From Betaproteobacteria bacterium (GTDB lineage: Bacteria; Pseudomonadota; Gammaproteobacteria; Burkholderiales; SG8-39), in contig JACPYS010000043.1 in assembly GCA_016195915.1 (NCBI GenBank), positions 124,001 through 188,000 of the forward strand: a stretch of DNA of 64,000 nt, read 5' to 3'. Positions 6,580-14,892 of the stretch are shown here, in pieces. The stretch's first letter is position 1. The number at the start of each line of letters is the position of its first letter. The notes beneath the pieces are model-generated. The model made no database searches, was not told where the DNA came from, and saw only the letters and a program-made list of their open reading frames with translations. A program made the translations under genes and the position numbers.

Positions 6580-7845
6580 TCAGGTGCAGCGCCCCTGGAT
6601 AAAATTCCCGATGACGTCCTGATAGATCGATTCGTCGGGTTCGAAGTAGTCGAAAAGTACGAATAGAGGTTTTAAAAGCTCCATGGTCTTTTCAACGACA
6701 CCACGATCCGTCAACGGATGCTGGAACTCAATCTTGCACTCGGATGTGTTTGCCGCAGACTTCCTCTCAATCGGCCACATCATTCTGTTCGGATTGGAAC
6801 TCGATAGATTCCGGCCACCGATCCCCGAGTGTCGCAGCCGAAGGTGCACAGCCGAGCCAATCTCGACGCCCAGATTGCTGTACAGGTTTCTGCAATAAAG
6901 TAGTGCCTCAGCGGTTCGTATCATACGAGTATTGAAGAATATTGCTTGTTGATCCCTTCCATTCTCGAAAAGGTTCTGTGCTAGGTAAAAATCGCCATTG
7001 AGCCGCAAAGCCCAATAGTCAAAACGTTCGTAGTCGGAGAATCCGTGGCTCGCTATGGTCGCGACGATGCCATCCGCTTCCGGCTTAGGCTTTTTGTCGT
7101 CAACGTGCAACACCACGCCGATTGGCCACCCAAAGGTATGAATCAGAGAACGCTCAGCAACATTCAGGAGCGCTCGGTGTTCGCACCTGATCGACTTGGC
7201 TACAGAACCAAATGCAACCTCCATAAAGGCACCGCGCTTCTGCACTTCAAGCATCGCCGAAGATTGGTGTCTGCTGAACCAGCTATCAGCGAAAACATCG
7301 CGAGAACTTGAGCCGGCGTCGGAATATGGATTAGGACCTATCGGGGGTTTCGGATTTGCGGGCGCCTGATGGAGAGCCCGCGAAAGCTCTTCAATCCGCG
7401 CAGGATAGTCAGCATCCTGCTCGAAGTCGATCCACAGTCGGGTTCGCAGGAATGGAGGCAGTGTCTTGCTAGGGTTTCGCCTTAGAACCGGGATGAATTT
7501 GACTACCCCTCGATCTTGAAGAATCTCGGCCGTCACCAGCATCGTTTCGTATCCAACCCCGCCTTTCCCAACGACGGCCTTGCGGGCATAGTCCTCAGAG
7601 CACACGATCACAACGCGGTCTACCGATGCGAGGTGCTCCATAAACCTCGCAACATCATCCCCGAGCTTGAGGTCCCACACGTCGAGGATCGCATCAACTC
7701 CTCGTTTCCGTAGGTCGGCGGCAAGACCAAGCACCCAGTTCTTGTGTTCGGCGGATTCATGTGAATACGACACAAATACCCTTGGCGCCTTCGGTAGCCC
7801 TCGTAGGGCCTCGAGTTGTTCCTCTCATCGAGTCTTATCGCTCAT
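6580..7845 (-). pseudogene. TIR/SEFIR-domain protein, interrupted by an in-frame TGA at codon 7
   Basis: The natural start is ATG 7845, three bases after the upstream stop, but codon 7 (7827-7825) is TGA. The same frame then continues for over 400 codons. The first ~150 residues form a TIR/SEFIR domain: RVFVSYSHES, ILDVWDLKLGDD, DRVVIVCSEDYARK and GVGYETML, whose Glu is in the position of the catalytic Glu of TIR NADases. The rest (~260 residues) is an unrecognised, probably sensor or effector region. A GTG at 7773 could initiate internally but would remove most of the first beta-strand. Either a nonsense allele or a base-call error. Confidence 0.7.
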
Positions 7846-7848
7846 GAC

Positions 7849-8385
7849 TTAGGTCCTCTCCAATTCGATGGCGTCAAAGAGTTCTGTGGGCAGTTCCTCA
7901 ATGATGTACTCCTGCGATAGGGGATGAGCCCGCCTTGAGACGGGAACTTCTTTCAGGAGATGTGAAACTGCTACAAACGGGATCACATAGAGAAGGGGGC
8001 GAAAATCTGCGCTTTGGGCGGCAGCTTCGATTGCAAGAATGTCGTTCATCTCCTTGGCCGTAATGATGCCGGAGTTGTGTTTCTCTTGAGCACCTTTGAC
8101 AACGCCTGATCGATTCTCAGCGATCTTCGCGCTGTGACCGTCGCGACGCCGAACTTCTTCCGCAAGGTTGTGGTAAATGTCGGAAGGGCAGGATGTCGGA
8201 GGCGGCGACGCGTTGTTCCCGGGGTGATTCCGAGCGCTAAATATTGGGGAACACCAGACGTAGTGCACTCCTCCGTAGTAGCGACAAGCGATGTTGTACG
8301 CCAACCACGTGTTCACCGAATATAGGAGGTTGTACTTTTGGGTGTTCACCACAAACCCGCGAAAATCTGCTCCCAGTGAGAGCAC
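7849..8385 (-). CDS. Hypothetical protein upstream of the TIR/SEFIR gene
   Basis: 178 aa from GTG 8385; no ATG is available in frame before the upstream TAG, and no clear ribosome site is visible, so the start is uncertain. Notable segments: GADFRGFVVNTQKYNLLYSV, YYGGVHYVWCSPIF, IIHNLAEEV-like helical stretch and HNSGIITAKEMNDILAIEAA. I do not recognise the family. Its stop lies three bases before the TIR/SEFIR ATG, implying translational coupling and a two-gene system in which this protein is partner, sensor or immunity factor. Low GC like its neighbours. Confidence 0.6.
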   Translation of the reverse strand: MLSLGADFRGFVVNTQKYNLLYSVNTWLAYNIACRYYGGVHYVWCSPIFSARNHPGNNASPPPTSCPSDIYHNLAEEVRRRDGHSAKIAENRSGVVKGAQEKHNSGIITAKEMNDILAIEAAAQSADFRPLLYVIPFVAVSHLLKEVPVSRRAHPLSQEYIIEELPTELFDAIELERT

Positions 8386-8656
8386 CGAGTCAAGGAGTTC
8401 GGCGCAAGATAGTCCGCATAATGAGAAGTCGGCCCTCTAAAAAGGGCCTTATACGACCCCAATAGCGAGGCCGAGTGCGGAGACACTACGCTCAACCCAT
8501 TGATTCCTCAACTGCGTCAACCGCGATAGGCACCTGCCTCCCGGCTGGTGATAAGCGTCACTCTTTCTTTCGAAGCCAACCCCTCAGTTCAATATCTGGG
8601 TCCCCGCGTGCGCGGGGACGACGGCGTCACGCGGGGACGACGGCTTCACGACGGCT
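8386..8656. other. Intergenic region with no gene seen
   Basis: About 270 bp between the island and the VOC gene. It contains a short inverted repeat GGCCC-N8-GGGCC at about 8432-8449 near the island end, and the GGGGAC-type palindrome listed separately. No convincing ORF, attI or third attC was found. Confidence 0.5.
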
Positions 8657-8658
8657 TC
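8600..8658. repeat. Short palindromic repeat with tandem copies
   Basis: GTCCCCGCG-TG-CGCGGGGAC (8600-8619) is a perfect nine-base inverted repeat. A 19-base unit starting CGCGGGGACGACGGC is repeated at 8611 and 8629 with one difference, and a shorter piece (CGACGGCTTCA) follows at 8648, running into the stop of the VOC gene. This resembles the dispersed GC-rich intergenic repeats common in Betaproteobacteria. Confidence 0.6.
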
Positions 8659-9061
8659 ATACATACTCCGCAACCTCAACCAGATTCCCATCCGGATCGC
8701 GAAAGTAAATCGACCGTATCGGCCCCATCGCCCCGCGCCGCGCGACCGGCCCGGTGTCGACCGCAATTTTCTCAGCCTGCAGATGCGCGATCACTTCATC
8801 CAGCGGCACCGCCGCGATCAGGCAAAAATCCCCCGACCCGAACGTAGGCGTCTTCGCCTTGGTCGGCGTCTCGGTCGCACGGTCCTGCAGGTTGATCTTC
8901 AACTTGCCGAAGCGCAGCGCATGCCGCGGCTGTCCCTCCGGACCGCGAAAAAACTCCCGCTCGAAGCCCAAGGCGCGCTCGTAGAACTGCGTAGTCACCT
9001 CGATGTCCGCGACGGTCAGAACAATATGGTCCAGCCGATCGGCGAATAATTTCACCGCCAC
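8657..9061 (-). CDS. VOC superfamily protein (glyoxalase/bleomycin-resistance fold)
   Basis: 134 aa from GTG 9061 (GTG 9055 is an equally possible start). It shows the paired beta-alpha-beta modules of the VOC fold: RLDHIVLTVADIEVTTQFYE at the N-terminus with the first metal-site His, and SIYFRDPDGNLVEVAEY at the end with the conserved Glu. Members bind a divalent metal and act as dioxygenases, isomerases, lyases or drug-binding proteins. It starts three bases after the stop of the Bug gene at 9065, so it is the last gene of the leftward run. Substrate unknown. Confidence 0.85.
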   Translation of the reverse strand: MAVKLFADRLDHIVLTVADIEVTTQFYERALGFEREFFRGPEGQPRHALRFGKLKINLQDRATETPTKAKTPTFGSGDFCLIAAVPLDEVIAHLQAEKIAVDTGPVARRGAMGPIRSIYFRDPDGNLVEVAEYV

Positions 9062-9064
9062 GAT

Positions 9065-10027
9065 CTACTGCGGCTTGATGCCCGCAGCCTTGAGCACGCG
9101 CTGCGTATCCTCGACTTCCTTGCGCACGTATTCGGTGAACTCCGCGATGGTCATGTTCCCCGGCAAGGTGCCAAGGTTGGTGAGTCGGTCCCTGAGATCC
9201 GTGCTTGCGAGCGCCGCGTTCACGTCCCTGTTGATCTTGTTGGCAAGCTCCGCGGACATTCCCGCCGGTCCCCACAGGCCCACCCACAGCGTGTAATCGA
9301 ATTCCGGAACCCCCTGTTCGGCGATGGTCGGTACGTCGGGAAGCAGGCTCGAGCGCTTGGAGCTCGACACGGCGAGCGCAACGGCCCTGCCGCCCTTGAC
9401 GTGCGGCAGCGCGGCGTTGAGCGGCGCGAAATAGCAGCACACGCGCCCTCCGATGGTATCGGCAATCGCCTCGGGCGTGCCCTTGTACGGCACATGCGCC
9501 ACGTCGATCCCGGTCGCGAGCTTGAGCTTCTCCAGATTGAAATGCGTACCGCTGCCGATGCCCGCCGAGGAGAAATCGAGTTTGCCCGGATTGGCCTTCG
9601 CCGCGGCAAGAAAATCGGCCAGCGTCTTCCAGCCGACGCCCTGGCCGACCATCAGCACGTTCGGCCCGCCGCCGAGCGGCGCGAGGTTGGTGAAGTCCTT
9701 CAGAGTGTCGTAGGGCAAATTGGCGTAGATCCCCGGGTTCGCAACGTGCGCCGAGGAGTTGGCGAGCAAGGTGTAGCCGTCCGGCGGTGACTTCACCACC
9801 ACCGCCGAGCCGATCGATCCGCCCGCGCCCACGCGGTTCTCCGCCACCACCGGCTGACCCCACATCTCCTGCAGCTTGGCGGCGACGGCCCGCCCGATAA
9901 TGTCGGTCGAACTGCCGGGGGTAAAGGCGATGATCAGGCGCACCGGCTTGGTTGGAAACGCCTGAGCGCCCGCGACGGACGCGAACAGCGCGGCCGCACA
10001 GGCAGCTAGCAATCGATAGATATTCAT
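9065..10027 (-). CDS. Bug family periplasmic binding protein
   Basis: 320 aa from ATG 10027, with GGAGGAGG upstream. Signal peptide cut near VAGAQA, followed by FPTKPVRLIIAFTPGSSTDIIG, ENRVGAGGSIG, PPDGYTLLANSSAH and VAHVPYKGTPEAIADTIGG. The TPGSSTDI variant of the usual GG-TD motif is shared with the neighbour at 10053, suggesting tandem duplication. No membrane transporter subunits are nearby. Presumed ligand: a small carboxylate of the local catabolic pathway. Confidence 0.92.
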   Translation of the reverse strand: MNIYRLLAACAAALFASVAGAQAFPTKPVRLIIAFTPGSSTDIIGRAVAAKLQEMWGQPVVAENRVGAGGSIGSAVVVKSPPDGYTLLANSSAHVANPGIYANLPYDTLKDFTNLAPLGGGPNVLMVGQGVGWKTLADFLAAAKANPGKLDFSSAGIGSGTHFNLEKLKLATGIDVAHVPYKGTPEAIADTIGGRVCCYFAPLNAALPHVKGGRAVALAVSSSKRSSLLPDVPTIAEQGVPEFDYTLWVGLWGPAGMSAELANKINRDVNAALASTDLRDRLTNLGTLPGNMTIAEFTEYVRKEVEDTQRVLKAAGIKPQ

Positions 10028-10052
10028 TTTCTGTGTCCTCCTCCGTAAGGAC

Positions 10053-11006
10053 TTACTGCAGCTTGATCCCGGCGGCCCTGATAACACGCGAGTAGGTGTC
10101 GATTTCCTGGCGTACGAATTTCGCGAATTCATCAGGCGGCATGTCCAGGGGGTCGTTGCCGAGGTTCGCGAGCTTCTCGCGTACACCGGGATCGGAGAGT
10201 GCCTTCCTCACATCGGCCGATATCCTGGCGACGATGTCGGCCGGGGTGCCCGCCGGCGCCCAAAGGCCGAACCACAGCGGCGAGTCCGCATCGCTCACCC
10301 CCGCCTCCCCCGTGGTCGGAACCTCCGGCAGCTGAGTGTTGCGCTTCGCGGTGCTGACCGCGAGCGGGCGCAACCGGCCGCTCCTGATATTTGACATGGC
10401 CGCGGAGATTGGCGCCCAGTAACAGTCCACCGCCCCGTTGAAGATGCTGGTGAGGACTTCCGGGGTGCCCTTGAACGGCACCTGCGTCACCCTGATTTCC
10501 GCGGCCGCGAGAAAGCGTTCGGTGTTCAGGTGCGTGCCGCTGCCGATGCCGGCATGACCGAAATTGATCGCGCCCGGCTTTGCCTTGGCCGCGTTGACGA
10601 GATCCATCAACGACGCATACGGAGAGTTTCCCGCGACCACCAGCACGTTGGGCTGCACAGTGAGCGGCACCACGTCGACGAAATCTTTCAGCGTGTCATA
10701 GGGGAGCTTGGCGTAGATCGCTGGGTTGACCGAATGCGCGGAGGAATTGACGAGCAGCGTATAGCCGTCCGGCGCGGCGCGCATGACCGCCGCCGAACCG
10801 ATCGAGCCGCCCGCGCAGGCACGGTTCTCGGGTACCACCGGCTGTCCCCAGTACTCGGAGACCTTCTGCATCACGATGCGCCCGACAATGTCGGTGGAAC
10901 TTCCTGGAGGGAACGAGATGACCACGTGCACGGGCCTGTTGGGGTAGCTCTGCGCTTGCACCTGTAACGCGCCTGCCGCAAGTATTGCCACCAGAATTTT
11001 CAGCAT
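10053..11006 (-). CDS. Bug family periplasmic binding protein
   Basis: 317 aa from ATG 11006; TTG 11015 lies closer to the GGAGGAGGGGG stretch and could be the true start. Signal peptide ending near LQVQAQ, then YPNRPVHVVISFPPGSSTDIVG, NRACAGGSIGSA, APDGYTLLVNSSAHSVN and VPFKGTPEVLTSIFNGA. Clearly paralogous to the gene at 9065, which starts 25 bp beyond its stop. The motif NRACAGG has Cys where most Bug proteins have Gly or Ser. Probably binds a similar carboxylate. Confidence 0.92.
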   Translation of the reverse strand: MLKILVAILAAGALQVQAQSYPNRPVHVVISFPPGSSTDIVGRIVMQKVSEYWGQPVVPENRACAGGSIGSAAVMRAAPDGYTLLVNSSAHSVNPAIYAKLPYDTLKDFVDVVPLTVQPNVLVVAGNSPYASLMDLVNAAKAKPGAINFGHAGIGSGTHLNTERFLAAAEIRVTQVPFKGTPEVLTSIFNGAVDCYWAPISAAMSNIRSGRLRPLAVSTAKRNTQLPEVPTTGEAGVSDADSPLWFGLWAPAGTPADIVARISADVRKALSDPGVREKLANLGNDPLDMPPDEFAKFVRQEIDTYSRVIRAAGIKLQ

Positions 11007-11028
11007 CGGTTTCAATTCCCCCTCCTCC

Positions 11029-11949
11029 TCAGGAAAGTCCGTCGCCAACCTGCACGTTCTCCGGTGCGAGTTTCACCCCCGATGCTTCGGCCTGCTGCAG
11101 GAGCAATGTGGCGAAATCCTGCTCGGTCATGCCTCTGCCCATCATCGACTGGATCAGGTCGCGCGTCGCAGCCGCGAGCGGCATCGGCACTTCGAAGCGC
11201 CGGCCGGCGTCCAGCCCCAGATCGAGGTCCTTGCGCAGGAGGTAAGGCGTGAAGGTCACCTTGAAATCCAGGCTCACAAAGGCCGGCGTCTTGTAGCGCG
11301 TGAAAGTCGAGCCCATCACGCTCTGGTTCATGAATTCGAGAAACGCGTGGCGCGGCACACCCGCCTTGTTCGCCAGCACTGTGATCTCGGCGAGTGACTG
11401 GGTTACGACGCCGAGGAACACGTTGTGGCAGATCTTGACGATGCGCGCGAGTTCGCCTTCTCCTACAAAACTCGCAGCTGGCGCGATCATCTTCAGGTAC
11501 GGAAGCGCTTCGTCGTAGGCACGCTTCGGCCCCGAGCAGACGAACGACAGCCTTCCCGCCTTGATCACCTTGGCGTTGCCGCTCACCGGCGCAGCGAGGT
11601 ATTCGATCCCGCGCGCCGCGAGCAGAGTCCGCAACTCCGCCGAGCCTTCCAGCGAAATCGAGGAACACTCGATCACCATGCGCGGCAAGCGCTTCGCGCC
11701 GTCGAGCAGCGCCGTCATGACCTGCTTCACGTCGTCCCAGGTCGAAACCATGCAGAACACGATCTCGCAGGCCGCGAGTTCTCCGACACCTTCGGCGATT
11801 TTCGCGCCGTACTGCGCGAGCGGCTCGGCCTTGGCGCGCGTGCGGTTCCAGGCGAGCAGGCTTGCGCCGCCCCTGGCCAGTCGCGCGGCCATTTCGTAAC
11901 CCATCCGGCCGGTGCCTATCCATCCAATCGTCGGGGTAATTTCAGTCAT
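11029..11949 (-). CDS. 3-hydroxyisobutyrate dehydrogenase-family oxidoreductase
   Basis: 306 aa. Rossmann motif GWIGTGRMGYEMAARL near the N-terminus, substrate-binding loop YLAAPVSGNAKVIKAGRLSFVC, and catalytic lysine in the GELARIVKICHN segment (Lys and Asn preserved; the usual second Asn is His here). All-helical dimerisation domain at the C-terminus. The family oxidises beta-hydroxyacids or reduces semialdehydes with NAD(P). The gene sits between an M24 hydrolase (3 bp) and two Bug genes, consistent with a role in a small-acid pathway. The exact substrate is not readable. Confidence 0.88.
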   Translation of the reverse strand: MTEITPTIGWIGTGRMGYEMAARLARGGASLLAWNRTRAKAEPLAQYGAKIAEGVGELAACEIVFCMVSTWDDVKQVMTALLDGAKRLPRMVIECSSISLEGSAELRTLLAARGIEYLAAPVSGNAKVIKAGRLSFVCSGPKRAYDEALPYLKMIAPAASFVGEGELARIVKICHNVFLGVVTQSLAEITVLANKAGVPRHAFLEFMNQSVMGSTFTRYKTPAFVSLDFKVTFTPYLLRKDLDLGLDAGRRFEVPMPLAAATRDLIQSMMGRGMTEQDFATLLLQQAEASGVKLAPENVQVGDGLS

Positions 11950-11952
11950 GGT

Positions 11953-13257
11953 TCAGTAGGGGTTGGCAATCGGCAGTTCTTCCGCCGGGTAAAGGGAGAT
12001 GACCTGCGCGCCTTTGGAAGTCAGGATCACTTCCTCCTCGATGCGCGCCGCGGAGATTCCGTCCGACGCCGGGCAGTAGGTTTCGACCGCGAACACCATG
12101 CCGGCCTTCAGTTCGAGCGGTTCCCGGAACGACGTCAGGCGCGAAATGAGCGGCCGCTCGTGCAGCCCGAGGCCGAGTCCGTGGCAGAAATTCAGCCCGA
12201 ATGCATCCATCTCGCTGGCGAAGCCCGCCTGTTCGGCTTTCGGCAGCGCGCGCGCCACGGTGTCGCTCGAGACGCCCGGTTTCAGGAGATCGATCGCCTT
12301 GTCCATCCACTCGCGCGCCTTTCGGTAGGCGGTGCGCTGCGCGCTCGAGGCTCGCCCGACATTGAACGTGCGGTAGTAGCAGGTGCGGTAACCCATGAAC
12401 GACTGGATGATGTCGAAGAAGGCCTGGTCGCCCGGGCGGATCAGGCGGTCGGTGAAATTGTGCGGATGCGGTGAGCAGCGCTCGCCTGAGATCGAATTGA
12501 TCGCCTCTACGCAGTCCGAGCCCATCTCGTAGAGGCGCCCGGTGGCAAGCGCGACAATCTCGGACTCCTTCACGCCGGGCTTCAGAGCCTCGGCGATGTC
12601 CTGGTAGACGCCGTCCACCATCGCCGCCGCCATATTGAGCAGCGTAAGCTCGTCGATGTTCTTCACCTCACGCGCTTCCAGCATCGCCTGCTGGCCGTCA
12701 CGCACCTCGATCCCCACGCGCTGCAGCTCGAACAGCATCGGCGGCTCGACCACGTCGAGGCCCAGGGGCATGTCGGCCACGCCCTCCGCGACGAGGATCG
12801 CCTTGATTTCCTTCGCCGCATCGCGAAACAAGGTGATGTCCGATCCGACCGCGCCACGCATGCCGAGCAGACCCGCCCTGCAATGGTCGTGCTGCAGCCA
12901 GGGCGAATGCAGCTTGTGGTGCCGCGCAGCCGAACCGAAGTCCCAGATGTAGGGATCGCCTTTGCCGGTGAGTAGCGAATAGCGCGTGAGCTTGTCGCGC
13001 GCCCACTCGCCGATCACGGTGCTGGTGGTGTACCGGATGTTGTGCTGGTCGAACGAGAGCAGCGCGCCCAGCCCCGAGCGGGAGAGAGAATCGCGCACGC
13101 GCGCAAGCCGGTAATCGTGCAGGCGGCGGAAGTTGACGCGTTCCTCGAAATCGACCTGCGTGTGCCCCGGCGCCGGGACCGGGCGGCTCCAGTCGTGGTG
13201 CGGGTCGATATCCTGCGGACGAACCTGTTTCGGTTCAACGTTTCCTTTCTTTGCCAT
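11953..13257 (-). CDS. M24-family (creatinase/prolidase fold) hydrolase with an altered metal site
   Basis: 434 aa. An N-terminal creatinase-like domain (residues ~50-200) precedes the pita-bread catalytic domain. Expected metal ligands: Asp in QAFFDIIQSF is present, but the second Asp of the GY-x-x-D-x-x-RT motif is Cys (GYRTCYYRTF). His in FCHGLGLGLHE, Glu in VFAVETYCP and Glu in ARIEEEVIL are present. It could be a creatinase-like metal-independent C-N hydrolase, a DddP-like lyase or a peptidase with unusual metal use. Three bp from the dehydrogenase gene downstream. Confidence 0.8.
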   Translation of the reverse strand: MAKKGNVEPKQVRPQDIDPHHDWSRPVPAPGHTQVDFEERVNFRRLHDYRLARVRDSLSRSGLGALLSFDQHNIRYTTSTVIGEWARDKLTRYSLLTGKGDPYIWDFGSAARHHKLHSPWLQHDHCRAGLLGMRGAVGSDITLFRDAAKEIKAILVAEGVADMPLGLDVVEPPMLFELQRVGIEVRDGQQAMLEAREVKNIDELTLLNMAAAMVDGVYQDIAEALKPGVKESEIVALATGRLYEMGSDCVEAINSISGERCSPHPHNFTDRLIRPGDQAFFDIIQSFMGYRTCYYRTFNVGRASSAQRTAYRKAREWMDKAIDLLKPGVSSDTVARALPKAEQAGFASEMDAFGLNFCHGLGLGLHERPLISRLTSFREPLELKAGMVFAVETYCPASDGISAARIEEEVILTSKGAQVISLYPAEELPIANPY

Positions 13258-13282
13258 CGCCGTGCTCCCGTGTTAAGCGCCG

Positions 13283-13855
13283 TCAGTCTAGCCCAATCAG
13301 CTCGATGCGCCGGCGGACGTGTCGCAGGGCCTCTGCATCGCCCGCCGCCTCGGCGCGCTTCGCCTGCACGCCGAGCCAGGCGAGCAGCGGGCGCCGCCAG
13401 CCCTGCGCGGACGCGGTTTCCGCCGCGGCGCTGATTTGAGCGGGCGAAATCTTTCCCGCCCTGAACTGCACGCCCGCCGCGACGAGCTTCGAGAGCGGAT
13501 CATCGCTTGCAGCGCGCGCGCCACGCCCGGCGAGAAATTCCACGTAGACAATTTCCTCCGGACCGGCTTCGCCCCGCAGCGCCTCGAATCCGGGGCAGTC
13601 GTCGAATTCGAGACTCGCCGCGCGCGTGGCGCAACGCACCAGTTCCGCTCGTGCCAGGAGGTCGCCGCGTCCCGTGCGACGTATCTCGTCGCGCGCGCGC
13701 AGGAACTCGGCTTCGGCGGACTTCGTGTCGCCGCCCAGATAATGCCGCTGAAATATCTTCAGGGATCCGGCCGCGTTCAACTGCCAATCCGGCGGCGGCG
13801 ATCCTCCCGCGCAACCCGCAAGGAACAACAGGGCCAGGAGCCGCGGCACCTTCAC
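13283..13855 (-). CDS. Putative lipoprotein, partner of the MlaD-like gene
   Basis: 190 aa. Lipobox LFLAGC at residues 10-15 marks a lipid-anchored periplasmic protein. The mature part is helical and Ala/Arg/Glu rich (KSAEAEFLRARDEIRR, QAKRAEAAGDAEALRHVRRR), resembling a TPR-like solenoid. Its ATG overlaps the MlaD-like stop (ATGA at 13855-13852), so the two are translationally coupled. Position suggests an accessory lipoprotein of the MCE system; the family itself I cannot name. Confidence 0.75.
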   Translation of the reverse strand: MKVPRLLALLFLAGCAGGSPPPDWQLNAAGSLKIFQRHYLGGDTKSAEAEFLRARDEIRRTGRGDLLARAELVRCATRAASLEFDDCPGFEALRGEAGPEEIVYVEFLAGRGARAASDDPLSKLVAAGVQFRAGKISPAQISAAAETASAQGWRRPLLAWLGVQAKRAEAAGDAEALRHVRRRIELIGLD

Positions 13856-14829
13856 GGCAGTTTGATCCCCGTGTCACGCTCCAGGGGCCACTTCCGGTTG
13901 ATCTCGTCGATGAGCTGCGCCACCTTGCGCAGGCTCGCCTCGACCTCGGCGCGCAATACGGCGAGATCCGCGCTCGCGGCCTTTACGTTGGCGCTCACCA
14001 CCCGTGCATCCCTGCCCACGGCCTGCGCATCGGCGAGGATTGCATCGACCTTCGTCAGGCTCTGGCGCACCTCGCCAAGGATCGCGCCCGCCTGGACGAC
14101 AGACTTCTGTGTCTCGTCCATGACGCCGCCCGTGCCGAACACACGCTGATCGGCTTTGCCGATCACGCCGTCGATCTTGAGTGCCACGCCGCCGAGGGAA
14201 GCAAGCAGAGCGTTCGCCCGATCGATCGCGGCGATCACCTTCTTCGCGTTGTCCTCGCTGCCGAGCACCCCGCCGAGAGCGCCCTGGCTCCCGGCCATGC
14301 GCCCGGTGATGGTGCGCACGTTCGCCACGCTCGCTTCAAGGCTCCCGCCGGCTGCCGTCATCTGCTCAACGTTCTCGAGCACGCTCTTCATCGTGCCGAT
14401 CATGGCCGGAAGGTCCTCGGTGGCATCACCACGATTCAGCAGGAATTCCTGACCGTCCTCGAGCGGAGGATCCTCGGGGATATTGGTGAACGCGCGGATT
14501 TTGCCGCCACCGACAAGTAATCGCTCGAACTTGAAGGTGCTTGATTTCCGCAACCAACGCGCCTCCTTGCGCGGCACCACGATTTCGACCCTCACGTTTC
14601 CGTCCTCCGCGAGCGCGATACGCTGGACGCGTCCAATGGCGAAGCCCGAATAGGAGAACGTCAGTTCCATCCCGACACTCATCCCTTCCGCGTTCTCGGC
14701 CTTTAGAGTCAGGTGCTGCGTCGGCTCGAACACGCCGCGCGCGTACATCACGTAGAGCACAAACGCAATCGCGGTTGCGATGGTCGCAACCAGCAACAGC
14801 CTGACCTTGAACTCGAGGTTCTTCGGCAT
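13852..14829 (-). CDS. MlaD-family MCE-domain protein
   Basis: 325 aa from ATG 14829 (an ATG at 14862 adds 11 residues). One N-terminal transmembrane helix (VRLLLVATIATAIAFVLYVMY), then an MCE domain (about residues 40-110, with SVGMELTFSYSGFAIGRVQRIAL) and a long helical tail of about 190 residues with coiled-coil character. MCE proteins form periplasmic hexamers that carry lipids or hydrophobic molecules for an ABC complex. A matching MlaE-like permease lies 5 kb upstream in the same direction, but no MlaF-type ATPase is seen. Confidence 0.88.
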   Translation of the reverse strand: MPKNLEFKVRLLLVATIATAIAFVLYVMYARGVFEPTQHLTLKAENAEGMSVGMELTFSYSGFAIGRVQRIALAEDGNVRVEIVVPRKEARWLRKSSTFKFERLLVGGGKIRAFTNIPEDPPLEDGQEFLLNRGDATEDLPAMIGTMKSVLENVEQMTAAGGSLEASVANVRTITGRMAGSQGALGGVLGSEDNAKKVIAAIDRANALLASLGGVALKIDGVIGKADQRVFGTGGVMDETQKSVVQAGAILGEVRQSLTKVDAILADAQAVGRDARVVSANVKAASADLAVLRAEVEASLRKVAQLIDEINRKWPLERDTGIKLP

Positions 14830-14855
14830 GTGTGTAACGCCAGGTTCGCGCTCAG

Positions 14856-14880
14856 CGCTCATCGCTCATCGCTCATCGCC
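14856..14880. repeat. Three tandem copies of an eight-base unit
   Basis: GCTCATCG is repeated three times between the Bug gene and the MlaD-like gene. On the coding strand this gives three overlapping ATGAGCG start-like units, so copy-number change could shift or supply the start codon of the MlaD-like protein. Confidence 0.5.
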
Positions 14881-14892
14881 AGTGTCGACTGC

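Noticed and set aside
8600-8658. CRISPR-like repeats
   Set aside because: Only two and a half adjacent short units without spacers.
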